NCBI GenBank assembly: GCA_017514975.1
Contig: JAFWIF010000030.1
Span: forward strand, 62,001-126,000
Direction: 5' to 3'
Length of the DNA stretch: 64,000 nt
Origin: Candidatus Saccharimonadota bacterium
GTDB taxonomy: Bacteria > Patescibacteriota > Saccharimonadia > Saccharimonadales > Saccharimonadaceae
The notes under the pieces are model-generated. The model was not told the DNA's origin. It saw only the letters and a list, made by a program, of their open reading frames with translations, and made no database searches. The translations under genes were made by a program, and so were the position numbers. This document shows, piece by piece, positions 24,658 to 34,268 of the stretch; within the stretch, counting starts at the first letter, position 1; each line of letters opens with the position of its first letter.

Positions 24658-27282
24658 CTAGAGATAACTCCAATCGGGGCCGGAATGGATATCGACGGCG
24701 AGTTTGACGGGGAGATCGGGGGCAACGGATTCCATATTCTCGCGGAGGATTTTGGCGACTTTGTCTTCGTCGCTTTCGTCGCATTCGACGATGAGTGAAT
24801 CGTGGATCTGGAGAATCAGGTGAACATTCTCGGGTAGAGTGCGATCGACGGCGAGCATAGCTTTTTTGATGAGGTCGGCTTCAGTGCCTTGGATAGGCAT
24901 ATTGGCGGCGGCGCGTTCGGCGGCGCTGCGAACAAGATAGTTTGGAGCAGAGAGGTCGGGTGTTGGACGACGGCGACCAAAGAGAGTTTCAACATAGCCG
25001 TTTTTGCGACCATTGTCGAGAGTCTGGTCGATATAGTTGCGAATTGGGGCGCGAAGCTCAAAATAGCGTTCGATAAATGATTTAGCTTCACTAAAGCTCA
25101 TATTGGCGGCCTCGGCGAGACCGCGGGCGCTCATGCCGTAGAGGACGCCAAAGTTGATAACTTTGGCAGCGCGGCGTTGATCTTTGGTGACTTCGTCAAA
25201 GGTGACATGGAAGGCATCGGCGGCGGTTTTGGTGTGGATGTCGAGACCGGCATTGAAATCGTCGATGAGGGCTTGGTCGCCAGCGAGAGCAGCGGCGAGG
25301 CGAAGTTCGAATTGGGCGTAATCGGCTGAAATAAAGATGCGATTTTTTGGCGCAATGAAACAGGAGCGAATACGCTTGCCGTCTTCGCTGCGTACGGGGA
25401 TATTTTGGAGGTTTGGATTGATGCTGGAAAGGCGGCCAGTGGCGGTAACGTCTTGGGTGAAAGTGGTATGGATGCGATGATTTTGGTCGGCGAGGGCGGG
25501 GAGAGGTTGGATGTAGGTGCTGAGGAGTTTGCTAGCTTCGCGGTAGCGTTCGATTTTTGCAATTATCGGGTGAGCGCCGTGGAGTTTGGCGAGTTCTTTT
25601 GAGCCGGTTGAATAGGCGCGTCGGTTCTTTTTGATGCCTTTCGTAGGAAGTTTGAGAGTGTCGAAGAGAATGTCAGAAAGCTGGAAGGGGGAGTTTAGAT
25701 TGAAAGATTGGCCTGCGAGAGCGTGGATTTCTTGTTCGAGTGAGGTGGTTTCAGTAGAAAATTCGACTTCAAGAGCTTTAAAGCGGGCTGGATCGATTTG
25801 AACTCCTTGTCGCTCCATTTTATAGAGAACGGGAATTAGAGGAAAATCAAGGTCGGTAGCGATATGTTTGAGTTTGGGGAGTGCGCTGAGGGCCGCCTGC
25901 TGGTTTTGGTAGGTGGTTTTTGGATCTTCGAGGGAGCTTAGATCGAGTTGGGCGCGTTTATGGGCGAGTGGGTCGAGGAGAAAGGCGACTTGACCAAGAT
26001 CCCAAAAAGGTGTTTTCCCTTGAAGAATGGCTGCGGCGAGTTTCTTATCGTCGTGCATGTCGGACTTGACGTTATGGCTTAGATAAAGGTTTTTTGGGAG
26101 CGAGATGTGTGGTGTTGTATTTTCTACAACGTTTTGTTGGGGTTGTGTTGTATTTTTTACAACGTTTTTTGGAGGTTGGGTTGGAATGAGAGATTGGGCG
26201 GGATTTGACGAATTAGCGGATATTGTAGAGGTGAGGGGTTGGTTTGGTTGGGCGGATTTTGTGGTAATTGCGGATTTCGCCGAGGGAAAAAGTTTGACGA
26301 ATTTCTTAATAAGTGAGCGGAACTGGAGTTGTTCGAGGACATTGAGAACGGCGGAAGGATCGAAGCTGGTTGAGGTGGTGATTGGGGAATGTTTGGTTGG
26401 GGTTTGAGTTGGCTTGTTGGAGCTGGATGTGAAATCGGCAAGTTTGGTAGCGGTGGAGTCAAAAGCGATAGGGGCGTCGAATTGGATAGAGGCAAGTTGT
26501 TTGCTGAGATAGGCGGAGTCGCGTCCGGACTCAAGTTTTTGTCGAAGAGTGCCTTTGAGTTGGTCGAGGCTGGCGTAGAGCTTGTCGAGAGTTTGATAAT
26601 CTTGAAGCAGTTTTATAGCGGTCTTTTCGCCGATACCTGGGACGCCTGGAATGTTGTCGGAACTATCGCCTTTCAGACTTTTTAGATCGAGAAATTGCTC
26701 CTTTTTTAGGCCATATTTTTCTTCGAGGGCGGAAACGTCGAAAATCTCGACATCAGAAAAACCGCGTTCGAGTTTGAACATCTTAATATGTTCATCGACA
26801 ATTTGGAGCATATCGAAGTCGCCAGAAATGATATTAGTCTCAATTCCCTGCTCCTTGGCGGAACGAGCAAGGGTGCCGATAATGTCATCAGCCTCGTAAT
26901 CGTCGAATTCGTAAAGCGGGATGTCAAAGGCGTCGAGGAGTTGCATCAGATATGGGATCTGGGCGTAGAAGTCGGGCGGAGCGGGTTTGCGATTGGCCTT
27001 GTAGTCTGGATAAAGTTTGCGGCGGCGGCGGATGTTGGTTTTTGACTTGTCCCAAGCGACGGCGAGATATTCGGGTTGGAGTTTTTCGATAATTTCGAGG
27101 AGCATCGTCGCAAAACCAAAGACGCCGCCGGTTGGAGTGCCGTCAGGAAGTGAAAGGTGGCCCATAGCGTAGTAGCCACGATAGAAGACGCTTTTGCCGT
27201 CAACGATAGCGAAGTTTTTTGGGTTTGACACGGAAGGAGCAGCGTCAGGGTCGGCAGAGTTTTGGGTAGTGAGCTTGGTCAT
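24658..27282 (-). CDS. polA: DNA polymerase I
   Basis: An 874-aa protein. The N-terminal 5'-nuclease has FAIVDGKSVFYRGYYAMG, YEADDIIGTLA, GDFDMLQIV and the helix-hairpin-helix GVPGIGEKTAIKLL. A Thr/Pro/Gln-rich linker (about 290-390) leads to a degenerate 3'-5' exonuclease-like domain without clear catalytic acids, so proofreading is probably lost. The polymerase has motif A (SADYAQFELRLAAALAGD), motif B (RRAAKVINFGVLYG) and motif C (QIHDSLIVECD). It fills gaps in repair and removes RNA primers. TGT-TACTAT lies six bases before the ATG. It is divergent from the phase-variable adhesin gene. Confidence 0.95.
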   Translation of the reverse strand: MTKLTTQNSADPDAAPSVSNPKNFAIVDGKSVFYRGYYAMGHLSLPDGTPTGGVFGFATMLLEIIEKLQPEYLAVAWDKSKTNIRRRRKLYPDYKANRKPAPPDFYAQIPYLMQLLDAFDIPLYEFDDYEADDIIGTLARSAKEQGIETNIISGDFDMLQIVDEHIKMFKLERGFSDVEIFDVSALEEKYGLKKEQFLDLKSLKGDSSDNIPGVPGIGEKTAIKLLQDYQTLDKLYASLDQLKGTLRQKLESGRDSAYLSKQLASIQFDAPIAFDSTATKLADFTSSSNKPTQTPTKHSPITTSTSFDPSAVLNVLEQLQFRSLIKKFVKLFPSAKSAITTKSAQPNQPLTSTISANSSNPAQSLIPTQPPKNVVKNTTQPQQNVVENTTPHISLPKNLYLSHNVKSDMHDDKKLAAAILQGKTPFWDLGQVAFLLDPLAHKRAQLDLSSLEDPKTTYQNQQAALSALPKLKHIATDLDFPLIPVLYKMERQGVQIDPARFKALEVEFSTETTSLEQEIHALAGQSFNLNSPFQLSDILFDTLKLPTKGIKKNRRAYSTGSKELAKLHGAHPIIAKIERYREASKLLSTYIQPLPALADQNHRIHTTFTQDVTATGRLSSINPNLQNIPVRSEDGKRIRSCFIAPKNRIFISADYAQFELRLAAALAGDQALIDDFNAGLDIHTKTAADAFHVTFDEVTKDQRRAAKVINFGVLYGMSARGLAEAANMSFSEAKSFIERYFELRAPIRNYIDQTLDNGRKNGYVETLFGRRRPTPDLSAPNYLVRSAAERAAANMPIQGTEADLIKKAMLAVDRTLPENVHLILQIHDSLIVECDESDEDKVAKILRENMESVAPDLPVKLAVDIHSGPDWSYL

Positions 27283-27301
27283 GGATTAATAGTAACATTT
27301 T

Positions 27302-27330
27302 TTGACATTTTGGGCCTTGCGTGATATGCT
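27302..27330 (+). promoter_or_regulatory. Promoter of the second phase-variable surface gene
   Basis: TTGACA and TATGCT are separated by 17 bp, about 40 bases upstream of the ATG at 27371. Confidence 0.65.
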
Positions 27331-27370
27331 TATGGTTAGAAAAGGGTCAAAAATAAAAAGGAAAATTAAA

Positions 27371-28866
27371 ATGAAAGAGAGAGTTCTGGGGGGGGGTATT
27401 TTAGAAGTAAATTGGTGATTTTCGGGGCGATTGTCGTAGCGCTGTTGTTTAGCGTGATGTTTAGTAATGGAGGGGGAGTTTATGCGGTCGCGAAAATGAC
27501 AATTAGCGATGTGAGGTTGTTTTCTGACTACGAGGGGACGCAGGAGATTGATTTGAGTAGTCCGATGGCGGCAGATCAGTCTTTTTTGACAAAGATTACA
27601 TATAAATATGAGGCGGATAGGGCGATTCGGGCTGGAGATACGGTGAGTGTGGATTTTTTGGATGATAGGTTAGATAATGGGACACATATTTGGACAGTGA
27701 AAGACATGGCAGCGACGGATGTGGTGGGCGAAGATGGGAAGAAGGTATTTGATTGGAAGATTGAAGATTATAAGATTGTGATTACTTTTGGGGAGGGGGC
27801 GGCTGGAAAGGGAGTAGTTGAGGGCGAGCTAATTACGGGTAGAAGGCTGAATGTGCAAACGAGGATAGTGGTCTTGGGCGAGCAGAATTTTAAGATGACA
27901 GTCGGCGACTACGAGAAAAAAATTGGGGTTATCTCGGCAAAGAGGACTACGACCGAGACAAAGAATGATTTTCTTGTTACAGATGCTGATAGGACAAACG
28001 ACATGGTTAGTTGGGCCTTTATGACATCTAGTAAGCCGATAAAAGAGTTATATGCAAGTGGCGGCGAAGAGGCGCTGAGTGATGGGGTGCAGTATAAAAA
28101 TCTCATAGCCGAGAGTCAACTAAACGAGGACATTATCGGTGCGGAAGTTACCAATATATCTGCGTATTGTTATGTGCCGTTTAGGGACAATGATGGCGTT
28201 ATGAAAGCGAGTAGCAATAAGCTTACATTATCGATTATGTCGTTGGCGCGGGAAGTAAAGCAGACGGACGATCAAAGCTACGAAGAATTTAAGTCGTCAT
28301 TAGGCGAACTTGAGTATGGATTTTATAGAGATGTTGAGACAGGGAGGACGACGTTTGTGATAAATTATGGGGATATCCCAAATCAGATAACTTATCAGCA
28401 GGCCTTAAATTTGAATGGGATTACGACGAGTCTTGGCGAACACATGAGGAGTAATTCAGAGTTTTTGTCGCAGGAGACGGCGAATTACGTCGATAGAGCG
28501 CTCGGCAGAGGAAATGCCGTGCAGGGGCGAGTAGTTGGAATACAAGTAACTGTGGAGGAGAAATATGACGTAGTGCATGAAATAGTGGGTCGCCCTAGTA
28601 CTGTAAAATTTTCATATCAGGATAATTCCGGGAAGGCACATAGTGTGACGAGGGCGAGTAAGTCTAATCGGTTGATTCCGCTTAAAGCTGGCTGGGTAAG
28701 AGTGGCTGATTTTGTAGATAAGGGAGATATCAGTAGTAGGACGAATAATGCTGGCAAGGTCGTTAATCCAAAGACTAGCGACGAGAATTTGGCGGTAGCA
28801 TTTGTTCTGTTCGGTGGGGCTGTAGCGGGGTTGGGGGCGATTGTGGCGACGAGAAGGAAGTTCTAG
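27371..28866 (+). CDS. Phase-variable secreted adhesin-like surface protein, out of frame as read
   Basis: The open part (27412-28866) encodes a signal core (LVIFGAIVVALLFSVMFS), an adhesin-like region starting near residue 25 (MTISDVRLFSDYEGTQEI, then AIRAGDTVSVDFLDD, typical of Ig-like N-domains of Gram-positive adhesins), a long middle without recognised family, and the C-terminus NPKTSDENLAVAFVLFGG + helix + TRRKF, clearly related to that of the gene at 19956-21573. The likely start is ATG 27371 after AAGGA. G9 at 27388-27396 leads from it to a TGA at 27416, whereas ten (or seven) G would run on in frame through the signal peptide. A TTG at 27412 is open but has no ribosome site. Confidence 0.8.
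27388..27396 (+). repeat. Poly-G tract (G9) inside the signal-peptide coding region
   Basis: Nine consecutive G bases six codons after the ATG. One base more would put the ATG in frame with the secretion signal. Confidence 0.85.
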
Positions 28867-29049
28867 AGCGGTGTTTAGTGGGGTAAAATTGTTTATGTTT
28901 TGAGCTTGAGTGAGCTTGCGATAGAATAAAAAAGAACAATAGGATTATTGTTGGTAACTTAGAGTTTAGCGAAATTTACTGAGAAATATCGCGTCGGTTG
29001 GATTTTAAAATATTGCGTTGGTTGGGTTTTGCGACAAGGAGGTAGAGAG

Positions 29050-29751
29050 ATGATTTTATCGGGTGATACGATACGGAATATGATTGTGAAAGATGGTTTG
29101 GTGGAAACTGATTCGATGACGCTTGAGGGGGTTTTGGCGAGCGTTGGACCAAATAGCCTTGACGTGCACCTCGGGCAGCGGTTTATGAGAATATTGCCGC
29201 CAAAAGATGGCGTGATTGACCTGAGGAAAAAGCAGGAATACGAGACGACGATATTGGAAAATGAGAATGAGCAGTTTATCTTGCCGGCGAATGGTTTTGC
29301 GTTAGCGACGACGACGGAAGTTTTGAATTTGCCGGCGGACATGTGTGCGTTAGTTGATGGTCGGAGTACGACGGGGAGACTGGGCTTAGTGGTCGAGACG
29401 GCAGGCATGATTAATGCGGGTTTTGTCGGAACGATTACGCTTGAGTTGAAAAACGTTGAGAATTACCCGATTATTTTACGGGCGGGCGATTCGGTGGCGC
29501 AGATTCGGTTTGAGCAGCTTGATCGTCCGACGAGTCGGGCGTATCGAGGGGTTTACCAGAACCAGCGGTCGACGACGGAGCCGTTTATTAGCAACGAGGC
29601 GGCGTCGGTTGGACAGGCGTCGATTGTGTCGGGAAAGCCCGTCAAAGAGTCTGGTAAGGGCGTTTTAGAAAAAGATCGTGCAGAGGAGGACGTTTTTTGG
29701 AAACCTTGCGCGGGGAAAGATGTGACGCCGAGGCATGAGCTGTTTTGGTAA
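29050..29751 (+). CDS. dcd: dCTP deaminase-like protein with C-terminal extension
   Basis: A 233-aa protein. Residues 1-~175 match dCTP deaminase/dUTPase: MILSGDTIRNMI, GPNSLDVHLG, the nucleotide-binding DGRSTTGRLGL, and VETAGMINAGFVGTITLEL with the catalytic-site Glu. The family makes dUTP (or dUMP directly) from dCTP for thymidylate synthesis. About 55 extra residues follow (GKPVKESGKGVLEKDRAEED...), longer than usual, charged and ending in a Trp/Phe-containing tail. AAGGAGG lies six bases before ATG 29050, so the seven-codon longer reading is rejected. A terminator hairpin follows at 29764-29798. Whether it is mono- or bifunctional cannot be told here. Confidence 0.87.
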   Translation: MILSGDTIRNMIVKDGLVETDSMTLEGVLASVGPNSLDVHLGQRFMRILPPKDGVIDLRKKQEYETTILENENEQFILPANGFALATTTEVLNLPADMCALVDGRSTTGRLGLVVETAGMINAGFVGTITLELKNVENYPIILRAGDSVAQIRFEQLDRPTSRAYRGVYQNQRSTTEPFISNEAASVGQASIVSGKPVKESGKGVLEKDRAEEDVFWKPCAGKDVTPRHELFW

Positions 29752-29763
29752 AAAGCTAAACTT

Positions 29764-29798
29764 TGAGAGAAATCGCTGGCTATGGCTGGCGATTTTTT
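29764..29798 (+). terminator. Terminator after dcd
   Basis: ATCGC, a loop of repeats of TGGCT, GCGAT, then seven T, directly downstream of the dcd stop. Confidence 0.75.
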
Positions 29799-29844
29799 TG
29801 TGAACAGAGATTTTGGTCGGAGATGCGGGATTTTGGCAATTTTG

Positions 29845-29884
29845 CGACATAAAAAATGGACCGGCAATAAAGCTGCCGGCCCTT
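29845..29884 (-). terminator. Terminator of the small zinc-protein operon
   Basis: On the minus strand GCCGGCA and TGCCGG pair around a short loop and are followed by CCATTTTTT. It lies about 130 bases after the last gene of the operon (30016-30363); the stretch between holds no gene I can support. Confidence 0.65.
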
Positions 29885-30015
29885 CGCATATGAAGTAGTA
29901 TGACTACTACAACAAATGCGAATAAGGATTGGTTACTATCTCTTACGCTCGCAGCTCTCGTTTTTTTTTGTATCCATTCAGGACGCGCGTAAGTTGATGA
30001 GGATGTTACCCTTGC

Positions 30016-30363
30016 TTACTGACCGAAATATCGGCGACTTTGAGCAAGATAACTTTTGATAAAAGTCTGATTATCTATCAGGCTTTTGACTATCGGACCG
30101 AGACTGCGACCAAGACGGCGAGGCGCCAAGGCGTCGGTTAACTTCCCGTCCGAGTACAGAAACTCGACAATACACGGCTCGATCTCTGCATTGTCTAAGC
30201 GACAATGAGTCAAGTCGAAGACGGCCCTAAACGCCTCGTCCGCGAGGCGATCGCCGCTAACGGATTCGTCATCGGGCAGCCGTTCTGCGACAAGACGTCC
30301 AAAGGCGTGAGCAACGGAATCGTCGGTTAATTCTGCGTCAAAAATCTGTTTCAGTTCTTCCAT
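30016..30363 (-). CDS. Unknown small helical protein
   Basis: A 115-aa acidic protein without membrane segment or known motif. The start ATG 30363 (MEELKQIFDAEL) was chosen because AAAGGAGG lies nine bases upstream; thirteen more open codons upstream lack a site. It is the second gene behind the promoter at 30762-30790, after the small zinc protein. Repeated short words (ERLPDDE, DRLADEAF) suggest a helical bundle. Confidence 0.6.
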   Translation of the reverse strand: MEELKQIFDAELTDDSVAHAFGRLVAERLPDDESVSGDRLADEAFRAVFDLTHCRLDNAEIEPCIVEFLYSDGKLTDALAPRRLGRSLGPIVKSLIDNQTFIKSYLAQSRRYFGQ

Positions 30364-30467
30364 CCGTGTTATCCTCCTTTTAGATAAACAACCGAGTTTC
30401 AAGTTACGACCCCTTATGCACGAAAGGGGTTGATGCTATTTTATCATGCCGCACTCTCTGCAGCAAG

Positions 30468-30671
30468 TTAGATAGGGATTTCGCCGCTACCGTGACAATA
30501 GGGGCAATTGTGACTGCTGGAGCCAAAGCCGCCAGCTTCTTGTCCGCTACCGCGACAATAAGGGCAAACCTTGGTATAGGAAGCCGGTTGTTCTGGCCAA
30601 TGTCTACAATAATGATCATTGTACTCTTCTTTGGTGAGGAACAAAGCGCCACATCGTTCGCAAGTCCACAT
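30468..30671 (-). CDS. Small zinc-finger protein (DnaJ-type CxxCxGxG repeats)
   Basis: A 67-aa protein that is almost all zinc ligands. It has an N-terminal C2H2-like finger (CERCGALFLTKEEYNDHYCRH) and two CPYCxGSG units (CPYCRGSGQ and CPYCHGSGE), as in the DnaJ zinc domain. It has no J domain. AGGAGGTGA precedes the ATG, and a consensus promoter lies about 90 bases upstream. A nucleic-acid or protein-binding role is possible but not shown. Confidence 0.75.
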   Translation of the reverse strand: MWTCERCGALFLTKEEYNDHYCRHWPEQPASYTKVCPYCRGSGQEAGGFGSSSHNCPYCHGSGEIPI

Positions 30672-30761
30672 GTTAGGTCACCTCCTCTTAAAGGACAAAC
30701 AAGGGCGTAGCTTAGCGCATGAAAGACGAATAAGCGACGCCAAAAAACGGGTTATCTTCTA

Positions 30762-30790
30762 ATTATATCACAGAATAGTAAAAAAGTCAA
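30762..30790 (-). promoter_or_regulatory. Consensus promoter of the small zinc-protein operon
   Basis: TTGACT, 17 bp ending TGTGA, TATAAT, with a leader of about 85 nt before the ATG at 30671. Confidence 0.75.
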
Positions 30791-30875
30791 GAGAATCGTG
30801 CTAACTCGGCTCATTTGCGATATTTGCACGGACGTCTAGTGTTGGTGGTGTCCTTGAGTTTGGCAGTTGGGCTTG

Positions 30876-33800
30876 CTATGGCTTTCGTGAGGAAGAATTC
30901 GGAGAAGTAGTTTCGGAGATGAGTTGGTTGTAGAATGCTTTGGTGGGGTTGTTGTGGGTTTTTGCGAAACTTGTGTCAGGAAAATCGAGGGTTTTGATGT
31001 GATGAAAAACGGTCTTGATGAGGTGTTTAATATCGTTGGCGTCTTTATCGGTAAATTTTAGCGGGAGAGAGACTATTTGATCGTAGTCGTCGGCCGGAAT
31101 GTAATCGAGGCGACCAGATATAACGCGGTAGTTGCGGAATTTGTGTGAGTTTTCGACGAGAAATTTATAGAAATAAAGCTGAATCTTGTAAGAGAGGATA
31201 CTGTCTTCCCATTTTGTTTTTGGACTGCCGGTTTTGAAGTCGGAAACGACGATGGTTTTTGCTGCGTCGTCGATTTCGATGCGATCGATTTTTCCGGTTA
31301 GGACGACGTCGTCCATTGTGATAGTTTCGTGGTTAAAGTTGTACTCGGATTCGGCCTTGACGCTTCTTAGAAAGTCGCCTTTGGCTGCGATGAATTTTGG
31401 CAATTCGGCGGTGCCGCGTTTAATGAGGTCTTCCCTATTGGCGTCGTCGAGGTCGGCGGAGCGGACTTTTTCGAGATAACGAGGAAGGACTTCGGTGTTT
31501 TTGAGATTTTCGCGATTGAATTCGTCCATAACTTCGTGAATAAATTTGCCGTAATAGAGAGAGAAGCTTTCTGGTGAGGGGACGCCAATTAGATAACGTT
31601 GGAGAAAACTGATAGGGCCGTCGCCATAGGTGAGGTCGAGGAAAGTGTTGAGGTGAGTGGGGGAAATCTTGTAGCGCTCGACGGATGGGCGTAAAAGGTT
31701 TTTGCGGGTGGCATTGTCGGGCATATAGAGAGCGAGCCATTTATCGGTAGAAAGGGCGGACGGTTCGATTGAGGCGTGATTGGATTTGATTAGCTTATGG
31801 TAGGGTTCGGGGAGAATTGAGCTGGTTGTTTCGTTGGATTCGGAGTGGTCGCGGAGGTCGAGGAATTTGAGGCGGTCGGAATGGTGGCCGGCGAAATCAG
31901 ACAAGCTATAACTGAGGTAGAGATGGGAGCGGGCGCGAGTGATGGCGACGAAGAGGACGCGCAGTTTTTCATCGATTGAGTCGCCGGTATGGCGGACGAA
32001 TTCAAGATTGCGCGGAAGAGTGATTTGGTCGTTATTCCCTTTTGCGTCGCTCCAATTTTTATTGTCGGCAGAAATGAGGAAGACGTGATCGTATTCAAGG
32101 CCTTTTGCGGAGTGGACAGTCTGGAGCTTGACGGCGTCGTCGGATTCGTGGTAAGGAGATTGGTCTAAAATAGGATAGTCTGCGGCGACGTAGGCGTCAA
32201 GAGTGGCTTGGAAGTCGGCGAGAGTATATTTTTTTGGCAAGTCAGAAGAATTATTAGGAGTAGGTGAGGTGGGTTTGGAAAGATTGGCGGTTTGGGAACT
32301 TTTGGAGCGAATGAGGTCGCGGAGAGTATTGAGATTGCTATAGAGAGTGATATTGGGTATTTCGATGTCTTGGTCTGGGTTTTTGGAATCTGAGTTTGGT
32401 TGATTTGTATCTGGGAAGTTTGGAGAAAATAATTTTACAATAAGGGCGTTAATGATGTAGTCGGCGGAGAAAGTGGTAGTTTTGGCGGAAAGCGAGACGA
32501 AAAAGTCGGCAATGGTGGTGATGGCAGGATTGTCGTCGGCGTAAATCTGTTCGAGGATAGATTGGCGGTTTTTGTGGGCGGATTGAATAAGGAGAACGAT
32601 AGTTTTTGGCTGGAGTTGCCAGCAAGGGAGCGAGAGAATCTCGAACCAGTAAGGATCGGCGGAAGCAGGACTGTTTGCGAGGGCGAGCAGGAGGTGATTG
32701 ACGGTTTGGAGAGTGCGAATTTGGGGGGTGTCGAGGATATTTTCACGATGTTGGTAAGAGACGGGAATTTTTTTGGCATGAAGATAAGGAAGGATGGAGA
32801 TGAGATATTTATGCTTCGGCGCAATAATAGCGATTTGGTTGGCGGAAGTGCCAGAGGCGATAAGCTCGGCGATTTTTGTTGCGATGTGGGAATATTCGGC
32901 TTGGTAGGCTGGATATTCGCGCAGTTCGATGAGGGTGTTATTTGGTGGATTTTCGGAGGTGATACGTTTATCGATGTTGACGGAGGGAGATTTGCAAAAG
33001 CGATCTTCGGATTGTTCGATAATGTTATGAGCAAAAGAGAGAATAGGGGCGCTGGAGCGATAGTTTTTGGTTAGGAAGATGTGATGAGGGTGATAGGTGT
33101 TGTTGAAGTCAAAGAAATTTGAGGTGTTGGCGCCTTGGAAGCCGTAGATGGCTTGGTCGTCGTCGCCAACAGCCATAAGGTTTGGCTTGCCGTTATTGGT
33201 AGGGTTGTCGGCGAGGAGGTTGACGAGTTTTAGCTGGGCGTCGTTGGTATCTTGATATTCGTCAAGAAGGATGTACTGGAAGCGTTCTTGGAGATTGTAG
33301 CGGGCTTCGAGATTGGTTTCGAGGAGTTTGATAGCCTCGAGAATCATATCGTTGTAGTCGAAGAGATTGGCGTTTTGGATATGTTTTGTGTAGAGCCTCA
33401 TGATGTTAGCGAGACTGAGGAGTTTTTTGTTAGCAACAGTGTCGTTAAAAATATAGCGATCGTTGGCATCTTTCCGGAAATATTTATCGCGCCATTTGCG
33501 AAGAGGGGTAGCGATAGAGGGAGTTTTTTCGGAAGAAGCGGTATTGTTGTCGAGTGTGGCGAGAATAGTGGCAAGACTACGATAGTAGATGTGGGCGAGC
33601 GGTTCAATCTTTTCGATCTTTTCTGAAGGTTTGAGGAAGGTTTCGAGGGTAGCGAGAATTTCGCGGTAAGCAGGAAGGTTAGCAGGATAGCGTGCGTTGA
33701 TTTTTTCGAGGGAGGCCTCGATAGCGGAAAGGATGAGGGCGTTATCGGTTTGGTTGCGGTGGGCGATTTTTTGAATATCGTCAGGGTTGAGGGCGGACGC

Positions 33801-34268
33801 TTTGAGGTCGGCGATGGCGGAGATGATAGGTTTTGTGTGGCGGTCCTTTTTTAAGATATCGGTCGGCTCAAGGGTGGACTGGATGTGGCGAATGATGGTG
33901 AAGCGGTCGAGGTCGTCGATAGCGGTACTTAGATCGGGTCGGTGCTCCTGAAGAACGTATGAGCCAAAAGCGTGGTAAGTTTGAATCTGGACTTTATAGG
34001 CTTCGGGGCCGATAAAGTCGGCGAGACGATTACGCATATTGGTGGCGCCGGTTTCGGTGAAGGTGAGGCAGAGAATGTTTTCTGGGCTAGCGTCGGTTTG
34101 TTTAAGGATATTGGCGACGCGGACGGAAAGGAGCTGGGTCTTGCCAGTGCCTGGGCCAGCGATGACGAGGAGAGGGCCGTCGATGTAGTCGACGGCGGCA
34201 CGCTGGTCGGAGTTGAGCGAGGTGTAGGCACGGTCAAAGGCAGAGGGTTGTGAATTTGATTTAGGCAT
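30876..34268 (-). CDS. UvrD/PcrA-type helicase fused to a PD-(D/E)XK nuclease
   Basis: About 1130 aa. The superfamily 1 helicase has Walker A AGPGTGKTQLLSVRVANI, motif Ia LCLTFTETGA, motif II LLDEYQDTN, motif III AVGDDDQAIYGFQGA, motif IV TKNYRS, and motif V/VI VHSAKGLEYDHVFLI and LFVAITRAR. From about residue 930 a RecB-like nuclease follows: SLYYGKFIHEVMDEF, then VLTGKIDRIE and IVVSDFKTG. This layout resembles AddA or RecB and suggests DNA-end resection for recombination. ATG 34268 overlaps the gpsA stop by 8 nt (ATGCCTAA), so translation is probably coupled; two further upstream starts are less likely. Confidence 0.9.
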   Translation of the reverse strand: MPKSNSQPSAFDRAYTSLNSDQRAAVDYIDGPLLVIAGPGTGKTQLLSVRVANILKQTDASPENILCLTFTETGATNMRNRLADFIGPEAYKVQIQTYHAFGSYVLQEHRPDLSTAIDDLDRFTIIRHIQSTLEPTDILKKDRHTKPIISAIADLKASALNPDDIQKIAHRNQTDNALILSAIEASLEKINARYPANLPAYREILATLETFLKPSEKIEKIEPLAHIYYRSLATILATLDNNTASSEKTPSIATPLRKWRDKYFRKDANDRYIFNDTVANKKLLSLANIMRLYTKHIQNANLFDYNDMILEAIKLLETNLEARYNLQERFQYILLDEYQDTNDAQLKLVNLLADNPTNNGKPNLMAVGDDDQAIYGFQGANTSNFFDFNNTYHPHHIFLTKNYRSSAPILSFAHNIIEQSEDRFCKSPSVNIDKRITSENPPNNTLIELREYPAYQAEYSHIATKIAELIASGTSANQIAIIAPKHKYLISILPYLHAKKIPVSYQHRENILDTPQIRTLQTVNHLLLALANSPASADPYWFEILSLPCWQLQPKTIVLLIQSAHKNRQSILEQIYADDNPAITTIADFFVSLSAKTTTFSADYIINALIVKLFSPNFPDTNQPNSDSKNPDQDIEIPNITLYSNLNTLRDLIRSKSSQTANLSKPTSPTPNNSSDLPKKYTLADFQATLDAYVAADYPILDQSPYHESDDAVKLQTVHSAKGLEYDHVFLISADNKNWSDAKGNNDQITLPRNLEFVRHTGDSIDEKLRVLFVAITRARSHLYLSYSLSDFAGHHSDRLKFLDLRDHSESNETTSSILPEPYHKLIKSNHASIEPSALSTDKWLALYMPDNATRKNLLRPSVERYKISPTHLNTFLDLTYGDGPISFLQRYLIGVPSPESFSLYYGKFIHEVMDEFNRENLKNTEVLPRYLEKVRSADLDDANREDLIKRGTAELPKFIAAKGDFLRSVKAESEYNFNHETITMDDVVLTGKIDRIEIDDAAKTIVVSDFKTGSPKTKWEDSILSYKIQLYFYKFLVENSHKFRNYRVISGRLDYIPADDYDQIVSLPLKFTDKDANDIKHLIKTVFHHIKTLDFPDTSFAKTHNNPTKAFYNQLISETTSPNSSSRKP

